Shown: one piece after another, positions 1 to 6,142 of the stretch | How positions within the stretch are numbered: the stretch's first letter is position 1 | Layout of the letters: each line of letters starts with the position of its first letter | NCBI GenBank assembly: GCA_913057815.1 | Contig: CAJXOV010000150.1 | Coordinates: 1 to 6,142 of the forward strand | DNA from: an uncultured Flavobacteriales bacterium | GTDB taxonomy: Bacteria; Bacteroidota; Bacteroidia; Flavobacteriales_D; Sanyastnellaceae | Direction of reading: 5' to 3' | DNA length: 6,142 bases | Notes under the pieces: generated by a model | What the model saw: only the letters and a program-made list of their open reading frames with translations | Database searches by the model: none | Told to the model about the DNA's origin: nothing | Position numbers and translations under genes: made by a program

Positions 1-5
1 ATTAG

Positions 6-89
6 CTTCAAACTTCCAACTTCCAACTTCCAACTTCCAACCTCCAACCTCCAAATCCCAACCTCAAACCCCGAACTCCAAACTATCAA
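6..89. repeat. Heptanucleotide tandem repeat at the contig edge
   Basis: Twelve consecutive 7-bp units lie in phase. The best preserved are four identical copies of CTTCCAA at 13-40. They are flanked by CTTCAAA at 6-12 and by two CCTCCAA copies at 41-54. The units then become progressively less exact toward the gene: ATCCCAA, CCTCAAA, CCCCGAA, CTCCAAA, CTATCAA. The last unit contains the TGA stop codon (read on the minus strand) of the DUF2306-like gene, so the array abuts or slightly enters that gene's end. Only five bases of contig lie beyond it, so the true left boundary is unknown. The graded decay suggests replication-slippage expansion followed by point mutation. No function is evident. 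The phase and copy number were read directly; the mechanism is inferred. Confidence 0.9.
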
Positions 90-760
90 CCTTTAAAAGC
101 ATACTTTCTTCCATAATAAAAATTAGCTATAGTTCCCAAAACTCCTGGAAGTACCCATGGAATTATCATGAGATTTCCTGTGAAAATTTCTCCAAAGAAA
201 GCTCTCCCTCCAAAAGCGAAAAATGCCGTGTAAGCTGCTATGGCCGTAGTTACCATTCCTATGGCATGTTCTTGAATGTGGTTTCGGCCGTTGGATTTTC
301 CTTTAAAGTATCGCGTGATTTCTGGAAGAGCGGTAAGTCCTAATCCACCAAAAATGTACATGAGAATATGTGTTCCGCTTAGCATAATGGTGTTATACAG
401 AATCATAAAAACAGCCATGCCCAAAATCATGAAGTTTAGTACTAACTGTATTTTTTTAAGCCTTAAACTCGGACCGTTTCTATGCTTTAGTATGGCTATC
501 CCGTACCATAATGGTCCTGCTGTTATGAGTGATAGAAATCCTAAGAAAAGAGCGCTGTCATAATTCTCAATAAGTACATTTTTAACGGATAATAGCATGG
601 CCGAAATTGTAACCGCCCACATGGCATATACATAAAGTTTTCCTGCCAATCTATGTAGCTTGTTCCCCTTTTTGGTGAGAATGGGAACCCAAAATATAAC
701 TATGCTTATAAAGCCTGCTGCTATATGAATGGCTAGTAAAATGCGCGTGAATAACTCCAT
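86..760 (-). CDS. DUF2306-like multi-pass membrane protein
   Basis: This 224-residue inner-membrane protein has an N-terminus (HIAAGFISIVIFW, residues 12-24) followed by KKGNKLHRLAGKLYVYAMW (30-48). That pattern, a membrane helix and then a polar turn with LHRxAGxxYVxAM, is typical of the DUF2306 family, whose biochemical function is unknown. Hydrophobic stretches suggest about six helices, near residues 8-28, 44-61, 69-90, 105-127, 131-146 and 165-185, with a last one near 197-215. The His residues at 12 and 36 are possible cofactor ligands, but nothing here proves it. The ATG at 760 is chosen because it gives the family-typical start and sits about 16 bases after a perfect -7 promoter box. 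There is no Shine-Dalgarno sequence, as usual in Bacteroidota. Unlike the other genes here, it is separated from its upstream neighbour by 130 bp carrying four direct repeats, so it is probably transcribed from its own regulated promoter. The family assignment is from memory of sequence pattern, not a search. Confidence 0.75.
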   Translation of the reverse strand: MELFTRILLAIHIAAGFISIVIFWVPILTKKGNKLHRLAGKLYVYAMWAVTISAMLLSVKNVLIENYDSALFLGFLSLITAGPLWYGIAILKHRNGPSLRLKKIQLVLNFMILGMAVFMILYNTIMLSGTHILMYIFGGLGLTALPEITRYFKGKSNGRNHIQEHAIGMVTTAIAAYTAFFAFGGRAFFGEIFTGNLMIIPWVLPGVLGTIANFYYGRKYAFKG

Positions 761-776
761 GATGAAATGTTTTAGG

Positions 777-784
777 CAAATCTA
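777..784 (-). promoter_or_regulatory. Predicted -7 promoter element (TAnnTTTG)
   Basis: On the minus strand this reads TAGATTTG, a perfect match to the TAnnTTTG -7 consensus used by the primary sigma factor of Bacteroidota. It lies 16 bases upstream of the ATG at 760, which implies a short leader. No TTTG or TTG -33 box is found at the expected distance upstream (about 805-812), where the sequence is CCTAAG-like. A good -7 box with a poor -33 box is what an activator-dependent promoter would look like, and the repeat array at 811-890 is placed where an activator could bind. The match is seen in the sequence; promoter activity is inferred. Confidence 0.6.
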
Positions 785-810
785 AGAGGGGCATTGCTAC
801 GCTTAGGGGA

Positions 811-890
811 AATGTGATTTGTAACCGTCTTTTGTGACCAATAACACCGCTCAGGGATGAGTAACAGACGTTAGGGACGATTGACAAGCG
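811..890 (-). promoter_or_regulatory. Four 20-bp-period direct repeats, candidate LytTR operator
   Basis: Read on the minus strand, four units of exactly 20 bp follow each other without gaps. Their 12-base cores are GTCAATCGTCCC (885-874), GTTACTCATCCC (865-854), GTTATTGGTCAC (845-834) and GTTACAAATCAC (825-814). Six columns are identical in all four (G1, T2, A4, T9, C10, C12), and four more alternate between only two bases. The pattern does not continue into the coding sequence on the 891 side or past 811, so the array fills the intergenic space from the upstream stop codon toward the promoter. LytTR-domain regulators are known to bind imperfect direct repeats containing GTT, about two helical turns apart. 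A LytTR gene lies two genes upstream, so it is the leading candidate to bind here. The repeats are seen directly; the binding partner is inferred. Confidence 0.65.
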
Positions 891-1670
891 TTATTTATTC
901 TGGTTTTCTCGTAGCTGGGTGAAGGTTTTGGAGAAAAACAGAGAAAGGCTAATCCCAAATACTAATTGAGGTAAAACGCCCATAACGAAAATCCTCAGGC
1001 TATGGCCAAGAGACATTAGACCAAACCCACTTCCCATATATCTTAATGTTTCTATTATAAAAAATGTACTTATGCCTATTAGTCCACTATAGACTGAAGC
1101 TAGTATTCCTGGTTTAACCTCTAAAGTAAGATTGGATGTAAATCTTTTCTGGTAAAACATTCTATGGCCTGCCAGCATAATTAAAAACATGCTGAGGTAA
1201 AGAACTACGAAGAGCCAAGTTTGATGATCGATAAAAAACCCTTGTGAAATCACAGTAACGAACCATCCACCTACTAGTATAGCTATACCTTCAGTTAGTC
1301 CTAGAAACAATGGCTTGGTTACGAAGCTGTATGAATCTGCTTTACGGAAACTGATTAAACTCCACATAACTACCGAATAAATTAAAAAAGGAACAAATGC
1401 GTTTCCAAAACTATTATAGGATTGACTTAATAAAAACAGCGCTACTAATGATCCTATACAAGCCGCTATTATAGTAATGACTTTGAAAAATTTATTGTTT
1501 TTAAATAGTCCTATTATACCGAATATTAGTCCTAAAAGTAAAACGGAAAAACCTACCATTCCTATGATAATGGCTCCTTCACTAATGTAAGTTACAGCAT
1601 TATGGGCGCTGGCATTTAGTGATATAGCCGTAAAAACAAGAAATAATATCAGGTGTTTAATTGCTTTCAT
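891..1670 (-). CDS. Membrane protein of unknown function, with signal-like N-terminus
   Basis: I do not recognise the family of this 259-residue protein. Residues 1-22 look like a signal peptide: Lys at 2 and 5, a hydrophobic core at 7-19, and a possible cleavage site after Ala-Ser-Ala (20-22). The rest is strongly hydrophobic, with likely membrane helices near 31-57, 63-83, 89-106, 120-143, 150-170, 188-206 and 225-247. The tail is short and polar (TQLRENQNK). The pattern predicts an inner-membrane protein with little soluble mass; no catalytic motif or binding site is visible. The ATG at 1670 is chosen because it begins the signal-like segment. It overlaps the end of the LytTR gene by 14 nt, which points to co-transcription and probably translational coupling. 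It could be a partner, sensor or antagonist of that regulator, by analogy with membrane-inhibitor/LytTR pairs in Firmicutes, but this rests on gene order only. The coding sequence ends directly at the repeat array. Confidence 0.85.
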   Translation of the reverse strand: MKAIKHLILFLVFTAISLNASAHNAVTYISEGAIIIGMVGFSVLLLGLIFGIIGLFKNNKFFKVITIIAACIGSLVALFLLSQSYNSFGNAFVPFLIYSVVMWSLISFRKADSYSFVTKPLFLGLTEGIAILVGGWFVTVISQGFFIDHQTWLFVVLYLSMFLIMLAGHRMFYQKRFTSNLTLEVKPGILASVYSGLIGISTFFIIETLRYMGSGFGLMSLGHSLRIFVMGVLPQLVFGISLSLFFSKTFTQLRENQNK

Positions 1671-2481
1671 TTAGTTGATTTAAAGCTAATTTTATTTGAG
1701 AGATGTATGATCTGGAAACTGGAATTAGAGGACACTCTACAGCTGCCATTTCTAATTTAAGACCTTGAGCATTTCCCGTAACTTTTTTTACCGCGGTGCA
1801 ATTGACTAAATAGGAACGGTGGCATTTTATTACGTTTTCTTGACCACAGTCGTTAAGAAAAGAAGACAATGTGCTACGCTCAGTACGTTTTACTAGAATG
1901 CCATTTTCCGTAGCATAAATGTGAATATAGTTTTGCATAGCTTCCACTGCTATAATTTCATCTTCACTGGTAGAGTTAACTTCTTTTTCTGAGATAGAAT
2001 CTGCGTCTTGATTGTGTTTTCTTTCAAGTTTAAGTTGATTCTTAAGTCCAAAAATGACCAATGGAATAATAGCCACCAAAAGGGTGTAGAATAACATAAT
2101 GCCTAATCCTTCGAAAGTAAATATCCCGTCAAATCGAATCAACAGAAATAGAAAATTTCCAGCTCCTATTAGACCAATCATAAAGAATGTATCTACTATC
2201 CAATGCTTAATCTGCCATGATTCTATGTCTTTATGAAGCTTTAATACCAATAAGGTAAAAGCACTATATAATGATCCTATAACAATAGTTACTGCTCCGA
2301 ATCCTAAAGACATTAGTAATATAGAACCTTCGGCCATTCCCATGCCGAATGGTCTAAAAACATAAAGAACAAGAAAAACTATTATTCCTGCCCATAACAT
2401 ACCCTTTACTTCAGAAGCATAAGACTCAGGTCCTGGGTAGGGTTTGTTCAACCAATTTTTTATGTTGGAAATGGTAGACAT
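1657..2481 (-). CDS. Membrane-anchored LytTR-family transcriptional regulator
   Basis: This 274-residue protein has two parts. Residues 1-150 hold a short soluble lead and four membrane helices, near 28-45, 52-80, 95-116 and 125-146. A charged linker (about 148-173, KLERKHNQDADS onward) leads to a C-terminal LytTR DNA-binding domain at about 174-270. Its hallmarks are IIAVEAMQNYIHIY (176-189), LVKRTERSTLSSFL (196-209), the HRSYLVN block (221-227) and PVSRSYISQIK (254-264). There is no receiver domain, so it is not a classical two-component response regulator; the membrane part presumably senses or tethers. This architecture recurs in Bacteroidota with largely unknown signals. The ATG at 2481 directly follows the TAA of the KdsC-like gene with no base between them, and the 3' end overlaps the next gene by 14 nt. 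Likely targets are its own operon or the direct repeats at 811-890 upstream of the DUF2306-like gene. The domain call is firm; signal and targets are inferred. Confidence 0.92.
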   Translation of the reverse strand: MSTISNIKNWLNKPYPGPESYASEVKGMLWAGIIVFLVLYVFRPFGMGMAEGSILLMSLGFGAVTIVIGSLYSAFTLLVLKLHKDIESWQIKHWIVDTFFMIGLIGAGNFLFLLIRFDGIFTFEGLGIMLFYTLLVAIIPLVIFGLKNQLKLERKHNQDADSISEKEVNSTSEDEIIAVEAMQNYIHIYATENGILVKRTERSTLSSFLNDCGQENVIKCHRSYLVNCTAVKKVTGNAQGLKLEMAAVECPLIPVSRSYISQIKLALNQLNESN

Positions 2482-3006
2482 TTACCATTGGTTACTTTCT
2501 GTTCCTTTCATCCAAAGACCTTTTACTTTCATGGCTTGTTCCAGTATATCTCTCACGCAGCCTTTTCCTCCATCTTTATCTGAGATATAATGACTCACAG
2601 ATTTAACTTCTGCACATGCATCATGCGGAGCTACAGATAGTCCAGCTATTTTCATTACATCATAATCAGGAACATCATCTCCCATGTAACATACTTCAGA
2701 TGGATCGAGGTTGTGTTTTTTTAAGTAGTTTTGGAAAACTTCCATTTTATCATGGCAGCTGAGGTAAACTTCAGGTATTCCCAGTCCTTCTAACCTAGCT
2801 TTTACTATCTCACTATTTCCTCCGGTAATCACTGCTAATCTTAGTCCTTTTTTTACGGCTAATTGCACTGCGAAACCATCTTTTACATTCATGACCCGTG
2901 CCATTTCACCTGGAACTAATATTAGACTTCCGTCAGTGAAAACTCCGTCTACGTCAAATACAAATGTGGTAATGTCTTTTAGTTTTTCCTTATAACTACT
3001 GGCCAT
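2482..3006 (-). CDS. kdsC: KdsC-like HAD phosphatase (probable Kdo-8-phosphate phosphatase)
   Basis: This 174-residue cytoplasmic HAD-superfamily hydrolase of the C0 (capless) type matches the usual length of KdsC. Motif I is FDVDGVFTDG (17-26), with nucleophile Asp18 and acid/base Asp20. Motif II is the Thr of VITGGNS (Thr61), motif III is Lys87 (CHDKMEV), and motif IV is GDDVPDYDVM (109-118) with Asp110, Asp111 and Asp114 for magnesium. The C-terminal GGKGCVRD (146-153) is the segment that reaches a neighbouring active site in KdsC tetramers. KdsC hydrolyses Kdo-8-phosphate to Kdo before CMP activation for lipopolysaccharide. Close relatives act on other sugar acid phosphates, so the substrate is probable rather than certain. 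The start overlaps the DUF2520 gene by 11 nt, and the stop codon touches the ATG of the LytTR gene. The pairing with DUF2520 is one I recall from other Bacteroidota. No catalytic residue is missing. Confidence 0.88.
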   Translation of the reverse strand: MASSYKEKLKDITTFVFDVDGVFTDGSLILVPGEMARVMNVKDGFAVQLAVKKGLRLAVITGGNSEIVKARLEGLGIPEVYLSCHDKMEVFQNYLKKHNLDPSEVCYMGDDVPDYDVMKIAGLSVAPHDACAEVKSVSHYISDKDGGKGCVRDILEQAMKVKGLWMKGTESNQW

Positions 3007-3787
3007 GATGGTATGCTATTATATGTTTTGAAAGAGCTAAATATAACTCTTTGATTTCTGGTTTATCTTCTAGTATGTTCATGTGAGAATCTATGGTTCC
3101 ATAGTCTTCTCTTACCGCGGGGCCAGTCTGTTTTTCTTTAGCTGTTCCCGAGGTGATGTTCTTAAATGTCTTTTGAATAAGCGGATTTAATAAATCCATA
3201 CTCAAGTTGTGCTCTTCTAATACCTCTTGAGAAAGTGCTCCTAGGTGATTAGTGAAATTACACGCTAAAACAGCAGCTGCATGGATGATAGAACGCTCTT
3301 TAGAAGTAATAATCTTTACGTTATTACTCAGGATTTCTCCTAAACGGAATAGCTTTTTTAAGAGCTCATCATTAGCAGCTTCTATACAAATGGGAACTTC
3401 ACTCCAGTTGGTATCCGACCCCTTAGAGAAAGTCTGTAACGGATAGAAAACTCCGCTTTCTGCGCTTTTATATCTCTCTAATAAATTAGTGTTACCCGAT
3501 GTGTGAACTACAGGAGCACAGACTTTTAATTCAGAAAACACCTTAGTAATAGCATCATCAGAGATGGCTACTATTATCAGACCTGTTTCTTTAAGCTGGG
3601 AATATTTATTTATTCCTCTGGAGTTTACTTTTTCAGCCAGTTGATTAGCCGCACTCAAGTTTCGGCTATAGACTTGAGTAATGATTATCCCTTTTTCAAA
3701 GAAAGCTTCGGCCATAGCTGTGGCTACGTTTCCGCTTCCTATAAATGTAATATGTTTAATTTCAGAGTTCACTTGATCTTTAGCCAT
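2996..3787 (-). CDS. Rossmann-fold / DUF2520 domain protein, putative NAD(P)-dependent oxidoreductase
   Basis: This 263-residue soluble protein has an N-terminal dinucleotide-binding Rossmann fold: beta strand ITFIG, the glycine loop GSGNVA (17-22), and YSRN (40-43) after the second strand. A later VAISDDAI segment (73-80) and VHTSGN (94-99) follow. GVFYPLQTFSKG (112-123) marks the junction to the C-terminal helical DUF2520 domain, which carries IHAAAVLACNFTNHL (168-182) and TGPAVREDYGTIDSH (221-235). The fold resembles the 6-phosphogluconate dehydrogenase/ProC/F420-oxidoreductase group. The substrate and reaction of this family are, to my knowledge, not established. The ATG at 3787 gives the standard short lead before the Rossmann strand. 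It lies 35 bp after the ccmF stop; that gap (3788-3822) shows no terminator, Shine-Dalgarno sequence or promoter match. The 3' end overlaps the KdsC-like gene by 11 nt, arguing for co-expression. Confidence 0.88.
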   Translation of the reverse strand: MAKDQVNSEIKHITFIGSGNVATAMAEAFFEKGIIITQVYSRNLSAANQLAEKVNSRGINKYSQLKETGLIIVAISDDAITKVFSELKVCAPVVHTSGNTNLLERYKSAESGVFYPLQTFSKGSDTNWSEVPICIEAANDELLKKLFRLGEILSNNVKIITSKERSIIHAAAVLACNFTNHLGALSQEVLEEHNLSMDLLNPLIQKTFKNITSGTAKEKQTGPAVREDYGTIDSHMNILEDKPEIKELYLALSKHIIAYHHGQ

Positions 3788-3822
3788 TGGCTTGTGAATG
3801 TGAATATACGGTTCTTTAAAAG

Positions 3823-6106
3823 TTAGGCTGATTTACGTCCTATTCTATTCGTTCTAATCCGTTCTATGATGGCTATAATAGTCCCTAATATCATAATTAA
3901 ACAACCTATCCATAAGATGTTAATTTGAGGAAACATCACCGCTCTCATTACCACGAAATCTCTGTAATTATCAGCTTTTTCAGCATGTTCTAATGTGATT
4001 TCTGCTGTGCCATCTTTCGGCTGAATAAGCTTGATAGTGGCTTTAAATCCTTCTTTTTCTAATGTGATTAATTCTCCCACGGCTTGATTCCCTCTTACCA
4101 TAAATCGAGAAGTAAGAAGCGTGTCTTTCTCTTCCGATAAAAAATGCATGTACGTTTTAAGCACGATATCTGAAGGTTGGAATCCGAAAATAGCCTTCTC
4201 TTCTCCAAGTGGTCTTAAACTGTCTACTATTAAAAGCCCTTCAGTAAGTCTTAAGGTGTCTCCCAGTAGTATTTTAGTTTCTTTCATTGGCAGAAACCCT
4301 AAACTATCTGTTTTCAGTTTTTCTATCTGCGCGAATTTTAAGAAAGTGAATAGATCCTTGTCACCGTAATGCTTCGTATCTGGCTCTGGTGCATTCCCGA
4401 ATGTCTCGTTGATCTGAATTCTAGGAGAGAGCGTAAACTCTTTTTCTCCCGGGTTAAATCCTCTCCATTTTCTAGCTCTATCTAATTGAGATTCTGTAGG
4501 AGCAGGAAGCGGATACCAGTGCGTTTCCATATCTTCTATAAATGTAGAGGAGCAGGTGTGGTCTTGCTTTGCAATGAAGAAAACGGGTAGATTCTCTATC
4601 AGTCTGTAAGCTACTTCATCCTTTTTGAACGAATTGGTCACTTGTGAATAGTAATCTATGTGGTAATACGCATTTCTACCATCAGAATCATATCCAGTAT
4701 AGGTAGTCATGTAACTTCCCATGGTAAGAGTATCACCCTTATACATGAGTTGATCTTCCTTATTGTTTATTCCACCACCTAAGCCAGTGATATCTGTAGT
4801 TCTAGTAGTGGATATAATATCCTGTTGACTCTGACTAACTAGAGTACCGAAAACCAAAAGACCAAACCCAACATGAGCTATAGAACTTCCTCCTTTTTTA
4901 ATGTTTCCTTTTAACACTCTGATGAAATAATCTGCATTAGCTACCACTGCAAAAATGGATGTAAACAGCAGCACATAATTCGAAGGATAAGTATTGTCCT
5001 CAAATCCCCAAATAAATAAGAAAAATGCAGTAATGACAGCCGATATTATAAGAGAAAGGCTAATAGCCTTGAACCATTTCTTACCGTCATTTTTTCCGTA
5101 TTTCATAAACTGTGTAAAGCCTATAAATAATGTGATTAACACAGTAAAAGGAATCTGCCATCTGTTGTATGTATTTATCACATCAGATCCTATGGATAGT
5201 TTTCCTTCAGCTAAACTGGCCGCCCATTCCCATCCTGTAAGGTTAGCTATATTGGCGTACAGTCCTTGGAAAGGACTTGCTACAGTATTGAAAACCGGTA
5301 AACTGGTCCAAATAGTGATTTGCAACGCTGAAATAAATAGTACCAAACCACCTATGAACATCCAAAACTCTCGGCTTACTAGTGGCTCTTCTTCATCTGT
5401 CCGGTAGTGCTTTGTGTATGCTTTAATAGTATAAACTGAAGACAAAAGAAGGAATAGAACTACGAATGCTGCAGGAGCATATTCAAATCTAACAGCTTCT
5501 GAATCCAATAAATAAAGTGCTATTCCGAGAACGAAAATGCTTAAAGAGGCCCAGCTGTATATTTTTCTCTCCTGAGGATCTTTGTGCAACATGGCTACGG
5601 CCAATCCTACGAAGAAAAGCAGGTAAATTAATAGTTGTGGAAGAATACCACTCTCTACAAAACTGTGTACTGAGCTGTCTCCTAAAATCCCACTTCTGGT
5701 TAAAAACGTAGAATAAAGGATGAAAATGAAACTTAGAATAATGAAAAGAAATGCCGAAAACAAACTCTTAGGTTTGGTTTTATTGATTAGCATAATGTGA
5801 GCACCAGCCACCAGAATAATCCATGGAACTAGTGAAGCATTTTCAACTGGATCCCAAGCCCAAAATCCGCCAAAAGTAAGTGATTCATAAGCCCAAGCTC
5901 CACCCATGAGAATACCTGTTCCTAATATCATTACAGAGAAGAATGTCCAAGGAAGAGCTGGTTTAATCCAGCCTGCATAATCTCTTTTCCATAATCCTGC
6001 TATGGCAAATGCAAACGGAACTACAGTACTGGCAAATCCTAAGAATAAAGTAGGAGGGTGGATAGTCATCCAATAATTCTGAAGTAGTGGGTTCAATCCT
6101 CTACCA
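3823..6106 (-). CDS. ccmF: Cytochrome c haem lyase subunit CcmF, 5'-truncated by contig end
   Basis: This inner-membrane protein of c-type cytochrome maturation ligates haem to apocytochrome. About 760 genuine residues remain, starting at GRGLNPLLQNYW. Judged from other CcmF proteins, roughly 120-160 N-terminal residues are missing. Counting from the apparent Met at 6123, visible hallmarks are IHPPTLFLGF (His22), the WWD haem-handling motif GGFWAWDPVENASLVPW (85-101), His109, FLTRSGILGDSSVHSF (139-154, His153) and IAHVGFG (415-421, His417). These match the paired membrane and WWD-flanking histidines of the family. About twelve hydrophobic segments occur up to residue 430. A large periplasmic domain follows (about 435-728), including PRIQINETFGNAPEPDTKHY (567-586), then a final helix (733-751) and a basic cytoplasmic tail. 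This domain is much larger than in E. coli CcmF, which is 647 residues in total. The first six apparent residues, MCIRDS, derive almost wholly from sequencing adapter and are not part of the protein. No frameshift is seen. Confidence 0.93.
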
Positions 6107-6142
6107 CTGTCTCTTATACACATCTGACGCTGCCGACGAATA
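6107..6142. other. Untrimmed Nextera adapter (non-genomic sequence)
   Basis: Positions 6107-6139 are the 33-base complement of the Illumina Nextera Read 1 transposase adapter: the 19-base mosaic end (CTGTCTCTTATACACATCT, 6107-6125) followed by GACGCTGCCGACGA (6126-6139). The remaining ATA (6140-6142) sits where the sample index would begin. The minus-strand reading of the mosaic end gives the well-known spurious peptide MCIRDS, fused in frame here to the truncated ccmF. The true genomic sequence therefore ends at 6106. No biological feature should be called in this stretch. Confidence 0.97.

Noticed and set aside
6..89. CRISPR-like array
   Set aside because: The units are 7 bp and contiguous with no spacers, so this is a simple tandem repeat.
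85..95. Terminator downstream of the DUF2306-like gene
   Set aside because: The sequence past the stop is heptad repeat with no inverted repeat, and the contig ends before any hairpin could be seen.
276..563. 95-codon plus-strand open frame
   Set aside because: It is antisense to the DUF2306-like gene, has no motif, and no promoter or start context supports it.
821..870. Possible stem between CGTCT (minus strand, 870-866) and AGACG (830-826)
   Set aside because: Only five base pairs with a loop of about 35 bases; not a convincing terminator or attenuator, and there is no T tract.
651..887. 78-codon minus-strand open frame overlapping the start of the DUF2306-like gene
   Set aside because: It runs through the repeat array and promoter in a different frame from the real gene. 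Its peptide shows no domain or membrane pattern, and the direct repeats are better explained as regulatory DNA.
4994..5407. 137-codon plus-strand open frame
   Set aside because: It lies antisense within ccmF, whose frame carries clear family motifs across the region. The antisense peptide is of mixed composition without any recognisable domain.
6106..6123. ATG at 6123 as a true start of ccmF
   Set aside because: The codon lies in the Nextera mosaic end. The protein also lacks the N-terminal part expected for the family.

Overview
The window is a contig end from a Bacteroidota genome, most likely Flavobacteriia or Cytophagia. The evidence is AT-rich DNA, start codons without Shine-Dalgarno sequences, a TAnnTTTG promoter box, a membrane-anchored LytTR regulator of a type common in this phylum, and a CcmF of the Bacteroidota kind with a large periplasmic domain. 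All six real genes lie on the minus strand, so transcription runs from right to left. The last 36 bases (6107-6142) are not genomic: they match the Illumina Nextera transposase adapter. The contig was therefore built from a tagmentation library and was not trimmed.

From right to left: (1) a 5'-truncated ccmF-type cytochrome c haem lyase gene (3823-6106); (2) a Rossmann-fold/DUF2520 protein (2996-3787); (3) a KdsC-like HAD phosphatase (2482-3006); (4) a four-helix membrane protein with a C-terminal LytTR DNA-binding domain (1657-2481); (5) an unrecognised membrane protein with a signal-like N-terminus (891-1670); (6) a DUF2306-like four-to-six-helix membrane protein (86-760). Genes 2 to 5 overlap or abut (11-nt overlap, TAA directly followed by ATG, 14-nt overlap) and follow ccmF by 35 bp, so genes 1 to 5 look like one transcription unit. 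No terminator is visible within it. DUF2520 and KdsC form a housekeeping cluster with ccmF; CcmF attaches haem to periplasmic c-type cytochromes and KdsC serves Kdo/LPS synthesis.

The only substantial gap between genes is 761-890, upstream of the DUF2306-like gene, and it is highly structured. It holds four direct repeats with an exact 20-bp period (811-890), each with a core of the form GTYANWNRTCMC. A perfect TAnnTTTG -7 box follows (777-784), with no good -33 box. This layout fits an activator-dependent promoter, and the natural candidate activator is the LytTR protein encoded two genes upstream. LytTR regulator, unknown membrane protein, repeat operator and DUF2306 gene could form a small membrane-signalling module. 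This is the most interesting part of the window.

The left edge (6-89) is an in-phase array of twelve 7-bp units (CTTCCAA and variants) that runs into the stop codon of the DUF2306-like gene and probably caused the assembly break there.
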